Shown: positions 26,474-35,711, numbered from the stretch's first letter. The stretch is DNA of 64,000 bases from JAHEYG01 sp040403535 (GCA_040403535.1 JBBAKL010000001.1:1-64000); one strand, 5' to 3'. Notes: generated by a model not told the origin, from the letters alone. Numbers and translations: made by a program.

Positions 26474-29400
26474 ATTCCCATTTCGGTAATCGTCCCGGTG
26501 TTGCCGGTAATTTTAAATTCTCTGCTTTGTTTTCTAAAGCGGTTAATTTATCCGATGCATCCACAATTTGTTTGTATACGGGTTTAAATTTATCCTTTAG
26601 TTCATTCAGTTTTTCTTTGTAAGTAGTTGTTGCTCCTAATGAATTTGACCATGTTCCCCAAACAATGTTTTCCAATGTTCCTGTTAAGCCCGGTAAGGTT
26701 TCAAACTCTCTTCTTGCAAGACTTCCGTCGCCATATAAAACAAAGTTTATTTCTTCAATCTGTTTTTCTAAAGCTTTAACGTCTTTTAGTAAAGCTAAAC
26801 TGTTAGCAGGCCCCTCTTGCAAGCCTTTCTTAAGATACTTTATTCTTTCACTCATATGTCCAACATAACCCGAACTACCGGCAACTACTCTTCTCAATTC
26901 TCCTAAGTTTTTATTAAACTCTGCCATTTGTTTTGCTTCCGGAAGAGGTAATGTTGAGTTTTGTAATGTATTTAAATTGAATTCGCGTTTGTCTGATAAC
27001 GCATCAATAGACCCATTTTCTACTTTAAATACCTGTACAAAATATTTACCAGGAATTGCAGGTGCACCTAAATCTTCGCTTTCATATGGATTATCCGGAT
27101 TAGGTGTATAAAAGTTAACAGGACTTGTAATTTCATGTCTTCCATTCCAAATAACTTTTTTCATTCCTGCATTAGCATCTTGTTTTAATTTACGAACCTC
27201 GTTACCTTGTTCGTCAGTAATCACTAAAAGGGTATAAACACTTTCTTCCTTATCTTCTAAGCGTATGCTGTCTGCAATTGGATAATAAACATCTTTTCCG
27301 GCTTTAATTTTTTCTTTTTCAGATTCTTTTCGCTTGTCTTTAATTGTTTTGTACGAATCTTTTAAATACCAATATATGCTTGTTCCAATTGGAGGATTGC
27401 TCGCTGTATAAAAGGAGGCACCCTGAAATGATTTTCCTTTATGACCGTATGGCGTCGATTCAGTATAAACTAATCCGTCTTTAATTGGAAAGATATTGGC
27501 CTTTTTATCCAGATCTTCTTTCTTAATATTGCGCAACAAACTGTAATCATCAATAATATAAAATCCGCGTCCGAATGTAGCAATAACAATATCATTTTCG
27601 CGTTTTTGAATAGCTATATCTTTAGCGCAAATAGAAGAAGGTAAACCGTTTGTAATTTCAATCCAGTTTTTACCGCCATTATTGCTGAAATAAAAACCAA
27701 ATTCTGTACCACAGAATAACAGATCTTTATTCACATGATCTTCAGCCATACTGTAGGTGCTTCCCTTTTCAGGCAAGTTGCCGGTGATGTTAGTCCATGT
27801 TTTACCTTTATCGGAAGTTTTTACCAAATACGGTTTAAAGTCGCCCATGCGGTGATTATTTATTACAGCATATGCAACGTTCTCGTCATGTTGAGAGGCC
27901 ATAATAAAATTAACTAACGGTCCTGATGTAACTCCTCCTACACTAATTGAAGGTATACCCGGAAATGATGAAGTCTTGCTCCATGTGTTTCCGCCGTCTG
28001 ATGTAACTTGAATTAAGCCGTCGTCGGTTCCTGCATAAATCACATTTTCGTTTTTTGGTGATTCGGAAAGGGCAGTGATGTTACCATAAATGGAGGTCGA
28101 CTGGTTTTTAGCAACTGCATCCATGCTCCATACTTTACCCATAACAGGTAATTTGTTACGGTCAATTCCTCTTGATAAATCACTACTGATAACCTTCCAT
28201 GTATTACCGCGATCATCGCTTCTGAATACTTTATTGGCCGCGAAGTAAATGCGCTTATTATCGAAGTTGCTTATAATTAACGGAGCATCCCAATTAAATC
28301 GGTAGGCCGCTTCTCCGGGTTTTTCCTGAGGTTTAATGTCAACCGCTTCACCCGATTTGCGATCAAAACGTACCAAGCCTCCGTATTGCCATTGCGAATA
28401 AACAATGTTTGGATCCGTTGGATCAACTCGTGATTGAAAACCATCACCTCCGACTGTTACAAACCAATCCGCATTTGTAATACCCGAAGCACTTATTGTT
28501 CTGCTTGGCCCGCCTAATGAATTATTATCTTGTGTACCACCATAGATGTAATAAAATGGTTTACTGTTATCGGTACATACACGGTAAAATTGTGTGATAG
28601 GTAAATTTGCCTTGTAATTCCAGGTGGCTGCTCTGTCAAATGTTTCATAAAGTCCGCCGTCACATCCCATTAAAATATGATTGGTGTTATCGGGGTCAAC
28701 ATAAATGGCGTGATTATCCACATGTTTGTTTTTTTCACCAATACCATGAAATGATTTTCCTCCGTCGGTACTTATCTGAGCCCAGGTATCCATTGAATAA
28801 ATGGTATTGATGTCCTTTGGGTCTGCAAAAATTTCCATGTAATAATTACCTGCTGTTCTATGTCCACCTTGCTTTGAGAAACTGGCTCCTCTGTCGGTGC
28901 TTCTATAAAAACCGCCGTTATCATCATTACCTTCAACCATGGCATAAACTACGTCGGTGTTAATAGGAGAAATAGCTAAAGCAATTCTGCCAATTTCACC
29001 AGTAGGCAAACCGTTAGTAAGTTTATTCCAGGTTGTGCCTCCGTCAGTACTTTTATATAACGCGCTTTCCGGTCCGCCGCTAATGTAAGTCCATTCGTGT
29101 CGGCGACGTTGATGAGCCGTTGCATAAACAATATTCGGATGTTTTTTATCGATGTGTACTTCATTAAAACCTGTGTTTTCGCTAACGTTTAAAACTTGTT
29201 TCCATGTTTTACCAGCATCTGTGGTTTTGTATATTCCGCGTTCTCCTCCGGCATTCCAAAGCGGACCATAAGCAGCAACTAATACATTATCGCTATTGGT
29301 AGGATCTATGGCAATCATGCCGATGTGTTCTGATTTGCCTAAGCCTACGTTTTTCCAGGTTTTACCTCCGTCTTCACTTTTATAAACACCGTCACCATAA

Positions 29401-29789
29401 CCAACTGCTCTTTGATTATTGTTTTCTCCTGTTCCTACCCAAATTACATTTGAGTTATTTGGGTCAATCGAAATACATCCAATGGAGTAAGCAGCTTGTC
29501 CGTCAAAGATAGGCTGAAAGGTAACTCCGGCATTTGTTGTTTTCCAAACACCGCCCGCAGCAGCAACGATATACCACTCGCTTTTGTTATTTGGGTTTAC
29601 TGCAATGTCTACAATGCGTCCTGATGTAACAGCAGGCCCTATACTTCTGAAAGAGATAGGAGAGTAAGTTTCAGTCTTTAATAAGGGATCGGTAGGGGCA
29701 GAAGCTTTTTTTGAATCGTCCTTTTTTTGAGCAAAAGTAACCGAAGCAACTAATATGCCTGCAGTAATAAATGAGTATGCTGATTTCAT
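26472..29789 (-). CDS. Secreted BNR/sortilin-type beta-propeller protein
   Basis: About 1105 residues with a signal peptide (SAYSFITAGILVASVTFAQ). Many Asp-box blades follow, such as VYKSEDGGKTWKNVG, IYKTTDAGKTWKQVL, LYKSTDGGTTWNKLT and LVKTSDKGKTWTNIT, spread from about 50 to 720, as in the VPS10/sortilin-like propellers often labelled glycosyl hydrolase. Then an Ig-like region with KVIWNGRHEITSP and PAIPGKYFVQVF, and a helical tail. No catalytic residues can be assigned. Start: ATG 29789. The frame is open to 29837, but a well-formed promoter overlaps that extension. Confidence 0.8.
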   Translation of the reverse strand: MKSAYSFITAGILVASVTFAQKKDDSKKASAPTDPLLKTETYSPISFRSIGPAVTSGRIVDIAVNPNNKSEWYIVAAAGGVWKTTNAGVTFQPIFDGQAAYSIGCISIDPNNSNVIWVGTGENNNQRAVGYGDGVYKSEDGGKTWKNVGLGKSEHIGMIAIDPTNSDNVLVAAYGPLWNAGGERGIYKTTDAGKTWKQVLNVSENTGFNEVHIDKKHPNIVYATAHQRRRHEWTYISGGPESALYKSTDGGTTWNKLTNGLPTGEIGRIALAISPINTDVVYAMVEGNDDNGGFYRSTDRGASFSKQGGHRTAGNYYMEIFADPKDINTIYSMDTWAQISTDGGKSFHGIGEKNKHVDNHAIYVDPDNTNHILMGCDGGLYETFDRAATWNYKANLPITQFYRVCTDNSKPFYYIYGGTQDNNSLGGPSRTISASGITNADWFVTVGGDGFQSRVDPTDPNIVYSQWQYGGLVRFDRKSGEAVDIKPQEKPGEAAYRFNWDAPLIISNFDNKRIYFAANKVFRSDDRGNTWKVISSDLSRGIDRNKLPVMGKVWSMDAVAKNQSTSIYGNITALSESPKNENVIYAGTDDGLIQVTSDGGNTWSKTSSFPGIPSISVGGVTSGPLVNFIMASQHDENVAYAVINNHRMGDFKPYLVKTSDKGKTWTNITGNLPEKGSTYSMAEDHVNKDLLFCGTEFGFYFSNNGGKNWIEITNGLPSSICAKDIAIQKRENDIVIATFGRGFYIIDDYSLLRNIKKEDLDKKANIFPIKDGLVYTESTPYGHKGKSFQGASFYTASNPPIGTSIYWYLKDSYKTIKDKRKESEKEKIKAGKDVYYPIADSIRLEDKEESVYTLLVITDEQGNEVRKLKQDANAGMKKVIWNGRHEITSPVNFYTPNPDNPYESEDLGAPAIPGKYFVQVFKVENGSIDALSDKREFNLNTLQNSTLPLPEAKQMAEFNKNLGELRRVVAGSSGYVGHMSERIKYLKKGLQEGPANSLALLKDVKALEKQIEEINFVLYGDGSLARREFETLPGLTGTLENIVWGTWSNSLGATTTYKEKLNELKDKFKPVYKQIVDASDKLTALENKAENLKLPATPGRLPKWE

Positions 29790-29807
29790 AGTTAAAAATT
29801 GATGTAA

Positions 29808-29838
29808 CAAAGCTATCATTTTAGCCTGTTCAGCCAAA
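29808..29838 (-). promoter_or_regulatory. Promoter of the BNR-propeller gene
   Basis: On the minus strand TTTG (29838-29835), 19-base spacer, TAGCTTTG (29815-29808): full match to the Bacteroidota consensus. Predicted start about 29804, leaving a 15-base leader before the ATG at 29789. Confidence 0.75.
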
Positions 29839-29992
29839 TTTTAGGGTTATAAAACACCTTTATATACTGCAAAATCACCCTTTATGGGGGAAGGGCTAAG
29901 GTGAATTACGAAATGAGCAGATTGCTATTTTCAAATAAGGAATTAATATAATTGTGTTTAGCTGTTTACAATCGGATTCCAGCTATAAAAAA

Positions 29993-30008
29993 TTTAGACT
30001 AGTCTAAA
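29993..30008. promoter_or_regulatory. Probable MntR operator (perfect 16-bp palindrome)
   Basis: TTTAGACTAGTCTAAA reads the same on both strands and has the TTAG...CTAA halves seen in sites of DtxR-family repressors. It ends 27 bases before the -7 box of mntR; a half site TTTAGA (30015-30020) follows and covers the expected -33 region. A manganese-bound repressor here would block RNA polymerase, so mntR-mntH is probably autoregulated. Confidence 0.75.
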
Positions 30009-30034
30009 AAAAAATTTAGATGAATAAAAAATAG

Positions 30035-30042
30035 TATATTTG
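30035..30042 (+). promoter_or_regulatory. -7 promoter element of mntR-mntH
   Basis: TATATTTG, exact match. Four bases separate it from the ATG at 30047, so the predicted transcript starts at or within a base of the start codon (leaderless). Confidence 0.65.
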
Positions 30043-30046
30043 CAGT

Positions 30047-30715
30047 ATGGTATTGTCATTTACCGAAGAAAACTACTTAAAGGCTATTTTTTCAATAGGT
30101 CATGCTTATCATTTAAATGAGGTAAGTACGAATCAGATTTCGGAACATTTAAATAATAAAGCAGCCTCAGTTACTGATATGCTTAAGCGTTTGGCCGAAA
30201 AAAAATACATTGACTATAAGCCATATAAAGGGGTGAGACTTACGGATAAAGGAAAAAAAACAGCCGTAAAAATTGTACGTAAACACCGGTTATGGGAAGT
30301 ATTCTTAGTGGAGAAATTAAATTTTAAATGGGATGAAGTGCACGACATAGCCGAACAATTGGAACATATAAATAGTGATGAATTAATTGAAAAGCTGGAT
30401 GTTTTTTTGGGTAAGCCCAAGCACGATCCGCATGGCGATCCTATTCCCGACGTCAATGGGAAGTTTAATGTTCAGAAATCTGTGGCGTTATCACAAGTTA
30501 AAATAAAGCAAAATGTAGTTGTTACCGGAGTTACAGATCATAGTCCGCATTTCCTTCAATATCTTTCCAATTCCGGAATTGGACTGGGTGATTTTATAAG
30601 AATTGAAAGCGTTAATGAATATGATAGTTTATTAACGATTAAATTAAACAAAAACAAAACGTTGTTTTTAAGTCATAAAGCAGCGTCAAATATTTTAGTG
30701 GAGGTAAGATCATGA
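30047..30715 (+). CDS. mntR: DtxR-family metal-dependent repressor (MntR/TroR type)
   Basis: 222 residues. Winged helix N-terminal half opens with FTEENYLKAIFSI and contains NQISEHLNNKAASVTDMLKRL (recognition helix) and YKGVRLTDKGKK. The metal-binding/dimer domain (about 75-140) has VRKHRLWEVFLVEKLNF, DEVHDIAEQLEHI and GKPKHDPHGDPIP, which hold the usual His/Glu/Asp ligands. An SH3-like FeoA domain closes the protein. Represses manganese uptake when metal is plentiful. The next gene is an Nramp transporter overlapping by four bases (ATGA) and a palindrome lies at the promoter, so manganese rather than iron is the likely signal. Confidence 0.9.
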   Translation: MVLSFTEENYLKAIFSIGHAYHLNEVSTNQISEHLNNKAASVTDMLKRLAEKKYIDYKPYKGVRLTDKGKKTAVKIVRKHRLWEVFLVEKLNFKWDEVHDIAEQLEHINSDELIEKLDVFLGKPKHDPHGDPIPDVNGKFNVQKSVALSQVKIKQNVVVTGVTDHSPHFLQYLSNSGIGLGDFIRIESVNEYDSLLTIKLNKNKTLFLSHKAASNILVEVRS

Positions 30716-32583
30716 CAACATCAGGTGGAAAATCATTAGAGGAAGTTCACGCTAGTGTTAATACCAGCGGAAAAAGCAAATGGAAAAGTTTATTGGCGTT
30801 TTTAGGACCTGCTTACATGATAAGTGTAGGGTATATGGACCCGGGAAACTGGGCTACCGATATAGCAGGTGGCGCTCAATTTGGTTATAGTTTATTATGG
30901 GTACTCTTAATGAGTAATCTGATCGCTATTTTATTACAAAGTCATTGTGCCCGATTGGGAATTGTTACCGGTAAGGATCTGGCGCAAGCAAGCCGCGAGA
31001 GTTATCCGTCTTTTATTAATTTCTTCTTATACATTTTGGCAGAAATAGCTATTGCGGCAACCGATATGGCCGAAGTTATTGGAATGGCTATTGGAATTCA
31101 TTTGTTGTTTCCTAGCGTTTCGTTATTAACTGCAGTTGTAATTACGGTATTGGATAGTTTTTTACTATTGTTTTTACTTAATAAAGGAATACGCAAACTG
31201 GAAGCTTTTATACTTTCACTGGTGATGCTGATAGGAATTTCTTTTTTAATTCAGTTATTAATTGCAAAGCCGGAGATGAGTGAAGTAGTTAAGGGGATTA
31301 TCCCGGGATTAGCTAACGATGAGGCCTTGTACGTTGCTATCGGTATAATAGGCGCTACCGTAATGCCGCATAATTTGTATTTACATAGTTCCCTTGTTCA
31401 GACACGAAAAATAGAACGTAATCCGGAAGGAATCAAAAAAGCAATTCGATTTAATATTATTGACAGCGCAGTTGCTTTGAACCTTGCACTATTTGTTAAT
31501 GCTGCCATTTTGATTTTATCAGCAGCATCCTTTTTTACAAAGGGAATGAATAATGTGAGTGACATTCAGGATGCGCATCATTTACTGGAGCCTATGCTGG
31601 GCAGTACTCTTGCTCCATTGTTATTTGCGGTAGCTTTAATTGCAGCAGGACAAAGTTCTACTGTTACAGGTACTTTAGCCGGACAAGTGGTGATGGAAGG
31701 TTATTTGAATTTACGACTACAGCCTTGGATTCGCCGACTGCTAACACGTTTGATTGCAATTATACCAGCCTTTATTACCATTTTAATAATGGGTGAGCAC
31801 AGTACCGGTAAGCTACTAATATTAAGTCAGGTTATTTTAAGTTTACAATTAGGCTTTGCAGTAATCCCGTTAATACATTTTGTGAGTGATAAAAACAAAA
31901 TGGGAGAATTTGTTATTCCAATTTGGCAGAAAATAATTTCTTGGATAGCAGCGTTAATTATTATCGCATTAAATATTAAAATGGTCATTCACGAATTAAC
32001 CGATTGGATTACCACCTCTGAAAGTCCGATATTAATAAGTTTTACGGTTGTTCCATCGTGTTTGTTCTGTTTTCTTTTATTGATGTATGTGATTGTTGTG
32101 CCGTTTATCCGTAATCAAAGCATTGAAGCCGAAAAATTTCATGGCGACTTTAAGCCAATAGAGTTTTCGGAATATTCGCCATACAAAAAGATTGCAGTGT
32201 CGGTTGATTTTAGTTCAAGTGACAATAAGGCGATTAACAAGGCTATTATGTTGGGTGGTAAAGAGGCGGAGTATGTGTTGATGCATGTGCTCGAGAGTAC
32301 GAATGCAGTTGTTTATGGCGAAGACGCTTTTGACATGGAACGTGAGCAGGACTTTCAGTACCTTAAACAATACGAAAAGCAACTGTCTGATAAAGGTTAT
32401 AAATGTACTGTAACCCTGACATTTGGTAATCCGAAGAGCTCAATTCCAAATGCGGTTTTAAAAAACAATTGCGATATGCTTGTGATGGGTACCCATGGAC
32501 ATAAAACATTAAAAGACATTTTATTAGGAACCACCATTGAAAGTGTAAGACACAATATTAGTGTGCCTTTAGTATTGGTGTAA
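30712..32583 (+). CDS. mntH: Nramp manganese transporter with C-terminal universal stress domain
   Basis: 623 residues. Residues about 25-465 are an Nramp proton-coupled divalent metal importer: DPGNW (43-47) in TM1 and MPHN (218-221) in TM6 are the metal-binding motifs. After the last membrane helix a cytosolic UspA domain follows from about 488 (KKIAVSVDFSSSDNKAINKA), with the ATP-binding pattern GTHGHKTLKDILLGTTIESV near the end. Plain MntH is about 410-450 residues, so this is a fusion. The Usp part may sense ATP or redox state and adjust uptake (inference). ATG overlaps the mntR stop. Confidence 0.92.
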   Translation: MTTSGGKSLEEVHASVNTSGKSKWKSLLAFLGPAYMISVGYMDPGNWATDIAGGAQFGYSLLWVLLMSNLIAILLQSHCARLGIVTGKDLAQASRESYPSFINFFLYILAEIAIAATDMAEVIGMAIGIHLLFPSVSLLTAVVITVLDSFLLLFLLNKGIRKLEAFILSLVMLIGISFLIQLLIAKPEMSEVVKGIIPGLANDEALYVAIGIIGATVMPHNLYLHSSLVQTRKIERNPEGIKKAIRFNIIDSAVALNLALFVNAAILILSAASFFTKGMNNVSDIQDAHHLLEPMLGSTLAPLLFAVALIAAGQSSTVTGTLAGQVVMEGYLNLRLQPWIRRLLTRLIAIIPAFITILIMGEHSTGKLLILSQVILSLQLGFAVIPLIHFVSDKNKMGEFVIPIWQKIISWIAALIIIALNIKMVIHELTDWITTSESPILISFTVVPSCLFCFLLLMYVIVVPFIRNQSIEAEKFHGDFKPIEFSEYSPYKKIAVSVDFSSSDNKAINKAIMLGGKEAEYVLMHVLESTNAVVYGEDAFDMEREQDFQYLKQYEKQLSDKGYKCTVTLTFGNPKSSIPNAVLKNNCDMLVMGTHGHKTLKDILLGTTIESVRHNISVPLVLV

Positions 32584-32584
32584 G

Positions 32585-33562
32585 TTATTTTGTTGTAAAT
32601 TTCTCTACCTCATTTTTGATTGGCTTCAAAGTACGCATATAAGCGTAAATTGCTTTTAAGTCACTTTCCTTCATCTTACTGTACATCATCCAAGGCATTA
32701 CCGAATTAAAAGTACCTGGTGCAACTACATGAGGTGTATAGGAACTGTCGGCATACATTTTAAAACGCTTAATAAAAGTTTCTTCATTCCATTTGCCAAT
32801 ACCTGTTTCTTGATCGGGTGTGATATTTGATGAACGTACAATGCCTCCGCTCAATAAAGGGAATTCAAATCCTCCTGCTAATTCCATTCCTGGAATTGGT
32901 TGTCCTTTGTCTTGCTTGGTATGGCAATCTGCGCAAGCTGCTGCGTTAAATAAATATTTTCCGTAAGCCAATGGATCGCTTTCTGATGGCTTGGTCGAGA
33001 AGGAGGCCGGTTTTGGAATGGTATTAATGATAAAGTTCATTGGGAAATCAGGTTTTGATTCCGGAATTTCGTTTTTAATAGGAGGCAATGTGCGTAAATA
33101 ACACACAATGGATAAAATATCTTCCTTATCCATTTGTCCGTAACGCGGATGAGGCATAATCGGAAATAATGCTTTGCAGTTTTTATTAACTCCGCAAGTA
33201 ATTGCGCGAACAAGTTCTGCATCACTCCAATTACCAATAGCAGCAGGGGTAATGTTGCGAGAATAAAATAAACCAGGGAATCCGAATTTCTGACTAAATT
33301 CTTCGCCGCCTTTACCCAAAGTACCTTCAACTAAAGGACCAGAGAATTTAGTCCAGTCGCGTGTAGAATGGCAATCCATACATACGGTTACACAGTTCGC
33401 CAAATATTTTCCTCTTTCAATACGTTCGGGAGTGCTTTCCGCTTTCAGATTTTCTTCGAGTGGAATACTTGGTAAAACCAATTTAACGTAAGTTAATAAA
33501 CCAACCACAACAAATATTAAAGTGATTAGCGCGTATTTTAAAAAGGATAAAATTTTTTTCAT
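32585..33562 (-). CDS. Membrane-anchored dihaem cytochrome c
   Basis: 325 residues with one N-terminal membrane anchor (ALITLIFVVVGLLTYVKLVL). Two haem c sites: CMDCH (near 62) and CADCH (near 212), each followed by a similar domain (IERGKYLANC and LAYGKYLFNAAAC), so two cytochrome c folds in tandem. Such proteins pass electrons in the periplasm, often to an oxidase or dehydrogenase. No partner gene is adjacent; it converges on mntH with one base between stops and lies alone on its strand. Not a cbb3 subunit by size. Partner unknown. Confidence 0.85.
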   Translation of the reverse strand: MKKILSFLKYALITLIFVVVGLLTYVKLVLPSIPLEENLKAESTPERIERGKYLANCVTVCMDCHSTRDWTKFSGPLVEGTLGKGGEEFSQKFGFPGLFYSRNITPAAIGNWSDAELVRAITCGVNKNCKALFPIMPHPRYGQMDKEDILSIVCYLRTLPPIKNEIPESKPDFPMNFIINTIPKPASFSTKPSESDPLAYGKYLFNAAACADCHTKQDKGQPIPGMELAGGFEFPLLSGGIVRSSNITPDQETGIGKWNEETFIKRFKMYADSSYTPHVVAPGTFNSVMPWMMYSKMKESDLKAIYAYMRTLKPIKNEVEKFTTK

Positions 33563-33569
33563 GGCTTTA

Positions 33570-33577
33570 CAAAAATA
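33570..33577 (-). promoter_or_regulatory. -7 promoter element of the cytochrome c gene
   Basis: TATTTTTG on the minus strand, exact TAnnTTTG match, seven bases before the ATG. A possible TTTG at 33606-33603 is 25 bases away, longer than usual. Confidence 0.45.
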
Positions 33578-33611
33578 AAAATTATTCTCCTTGTTCAGGT
33601 TACAAAATATA

Positions 33612-33640
33612 AAAAACCCGAATATGTTATTCGGGTTTTT
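33612..33640 (-). terminator. Intrinsic terminator of the GAPDH gene
   Basis: Perfect 13-pair stem AAAAACCCGAATA with loop TGT, flanked by A and T tracts, 21 bases after the GAPDH stop on the minus strand. Confidence 0.8.
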
Positions 33641-33661
33641 TATTGAGTTTGCAGTTGTTTA

Positions 33662-35125
33662 TTAGTAATACATTGGTCTTCTAACTTCGGCAATTTGTTT
33701 GCTAAATCGGATTACCTGACGGGTATAGCCGTATTCGTTATCGTACCATACGTACAACACAATACTCTTCTTATCAGGAGAGATGATAGTAGCCTGGCTA
33801 TCGAATACACTTGGACAAGAAGAACCAATAATATCGGTAGAAACTAATTCGTTCGAAAAAGCGTATTGAATTTGCTCAACTAAACTACCTGACAAAGCAT
33901 ACTTTCTGATAATATCGTTTACCTGATCTTTAGTTACTTCCTTGTTTATGTTTAAATTTAAAATCGCTAATGATACGTTTGGAGTTGGTACACGTACTGA
34001 GTTAGCGGTAAATTTACCTGCTAAATGTGGTAATACTTTTTTCAATGCGCTTTCAGCACCGGTTTCGGTAATTACCATGTTTAAAGCCGCTGAACGTCCA
34101 CGACGGTATTTCTTATGGTAGTTGTCCAATAAGTTTTGATCGTTTGTATAAGAGTGAACGGTTTCAATATGACCTTTTTCAATTCCTAATTCCTTATCAA
34201 TTACATAAAGAACTGGCATAATAGCGTTGGTTGTACACGATGCAGCTGAGAAAATATTCTCTTTTTTTACATCTACTGTTTCGTGATTAACACCATAAAC
34301 TACATTTGGCACGCTTCCTTTTGCAGGGGCAGTTAATAACACTTTTGCGACACCTTTAGCCTGTAAGTGACGGCTTAATTCTTTATCATCACGGAAAACA
34401 CCTGTGTTGTCAATTAATAAAGCATCTTTAATGCCGTATTTAGTATAATCAACATCTTCAGGATTTTTAGCATCAATCATGTGTACGGTGTGACCGTTAA
34501 TGATTAAAGCTTTGTTTTCTAAATCTTCAATAACAGTTCCCGGGAACGGTCCATGAACTGAATCCGTACGTAATAAATCGGCACGTTTTACAATTTCTTC
34601 ATTGCTGTTACCGCGGGTTACGATTGCCTTTAAACGTAATTGTTCGCCTTTACCTGCCTGAGCAATTAACTCACGGGCAGCTAAACGGCCAATACGACCA
34701 AATCCGAATAACACAACATCCTTTGGAGAGATGGTGTGTTTATTACCCATAAAATCTTTTAATTTGGTATTTATGAAATCGGTAATCGATTTAAAGTTGG
34801 ATTGTTCTTGGTGCCATTCATAGGCTAACTGACCGATATCAATTTTACTTGGACCAACATCTGATTTATAAATTTCGTTTGCTAATGCAACAGTATCCTT
34901 AACAGTGATTGGCTTTTTAACGATGTTTTTAGCATACAAGTGAAGGTTCATGATTTCACTGGCACTTCTGTCAACTAATTGATTTCTGAATAAAATCAAT
35001 TCGACAGATTTTTCAAACCATAATTTACCAATAGCGCTGATTAAATCAATCGCTGCTTTCTCATGCTGAATCCAATCACTTAACTGTGATTGATAATCTG
35101 CATTTAACTTTTCAATTGTTTCCAT
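33662..35125 (-). CDS. gap: Glyceraldehyde-3-phosphate dehydrogenase, long form
   Basis: Oxidises glyceraldehyde 3-phosphate to 1,3-bisphosphoglycerate, or the reverse in gluconeogenesis. The core has the NAD loop FGFGRIGRLAARELI (about 140), the active-site Cys in SAASCTTNAIMP, HSYTNDQNLLD, RRGRSAALNMV and WYDNEYGYTRQVIRF. At 487 residues it is about 150 longer than ordinary GAPDH; the extra part is an N-terminal helical extension (1-130), a form that Bacteroidota and some other bacteria have. Monocistronic, with its own -7 box and terminator. The gluconeogenic fbp lies 20 kb away in the window. Confidence 0.93.
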   Translation of the reverse strand: METIEKLNADYQSQLSDWIQHEKAAIDLISAIGKLWFEKSVELILFRNQLVDRSASEIMNLHLYAKNIVKKPITVKDTVALANEIYKSDVGPSKIDIGQLAYEWHQEQSNFKSITDFINTKLKDFMGNKHTISPKDVVLFGFGRIGRLAARELIAQAGKGEQLRLKAIVTRGNSNEEIVKRADLLRTDSVHGPFPGTVIEDLENKALIINGHTVHMIDAKNPEDVDYTKYGIKDALLIDNTGVFRDDKELSRHLQAKGVAKVLLTAPAKGSVPNVVYGVNHETVDVKKENIFSAASCTTNAIMPVLYVIDKELGIEKGHIETVHSYTNDQNLLDNYHKKYRRGRSAALNMVITETGAESALKKVLPHLAGKFTANSVRVPTPNVSLAILNLNINKEVTKDQVNDIIRKYALSGSLVEQIQYAFSNELVSTDIIGSSCPSVFDSQATIISPDKKSIVLYVWYDNEYGYTRQVIRFSKQIAEVRRPMYY

Positions 35126-35150
35126 GTAAGATTTAGAATTATAGAGATAA

Positions 35151-35158
35151 CAAATTTA
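35151..35158 (-). promoter_or_regulatory. -7 promoter element of the GAPDH gene
   Basis: TAAATTTG on the minus strand, exact match, 25 bases before the ATG at 35125. No clear -33 box. Confidence 0.5.
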
Positions 35159-35205
35159 AAAAAATGATGTTTTTTAAGTAGTGCTGTTAATATTTGTGTA
35201 ATAAA

Positions 35206-35228
35206 AAACCCCTCGGGCAGAGGGGTTT
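35206..35228 (-). terminator. Intrinsic terminator of ndk
   Basis: Stem AAACCCCTC / GAGGGGTTT with a 5-base loop. The T run is only on the minus strand, eight bases after the ndk stop. Confidence 0.8.
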
Positions 35229-35236
35229 AGGGCTAA

Positions 35237-35656
35237 TTAGAATCTTTCTAATTGTGAGAAAAAGAAGTTGGCTTCAATTTCCGCGTTTTCATCGCTGTCA
35301 GAACCATGAATGGCGTTAGCAGCAATAGACTTAGCAAATAATTTACGGATAGTGCCTTCTTCAGCTTTAGTAGGATCGGTTGCACCGATTAATTTTCTGA
35401 AATCCGCTACTGCATTATCTTTCGTTAAAACAGCTGCCACAATTGGTCCACTGCTCATGTAGTTTACTAATTCTCCATAAAACGGACGCTCTTTATGAAC
35501 TGCATAAAATTGTCCGGCTTGTTCTTTACTTAAACGTAAATATTTCATAGCTACAATACGGAAGCCGCCTTCGTTTATCTTAGCTAAAATCGGACCAATG
35601 TTATTGGCTTCAACCGCATCGGGTTTAAGCATAGTAAATGTAATTTTTCCTGCCAT
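35237..35656 (-). CDS. ndk: Nucleoside diphosphate kinase
   Basis: Balances nucleoside triphosphate pools by moving the gamma phosphate through a phosphohistidine. 139 residues, normal length. Opens with ITFTMLKPDAVEANNIG, has YMSSGPIVAAVL and the active-site His in NAIHGSDSDENAEIEANFFF. A full promoter and a terminator bracket the gene, so it is monocistronic. Confidence 0.97.
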   Translation of the reverse strand: MAGKITFTMLKPDAVEANNIGPILAKINEGGFRIVAMKYLRLSKEQAGQFYAVHKERPFYGELVNYMSSGPIVAAVLTKDNAVADFRKLIGATDPTKAEEGTIRKLFAKSIAANAIHGSDSDENAEIEANFFFSQLERF

Positions 35657-35679
35657 TTCTCTTAAAATTTAATAGGGCG

Positions 35680-35711
35680 CAAAGATACTTATTATGATAG
35701 TTCTGTGCAAA
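35680..35711 (-). promoter_or_regulatory. Promoter of ndk
   Basis: Minus-strand TTTG (35711-35708), 20-base spacer, TATCTTTG (35687-35680): both boxes match. Predicted start about 35676, a leader near 20 bases. Confidence 0.75.

Noticed and set aside
26472..29789. Glycoside hydrolase or sialidase
   Set aside because: Asp-box propeller blades are seen, but no catalytic triad can be assigned, so only the fold is named.
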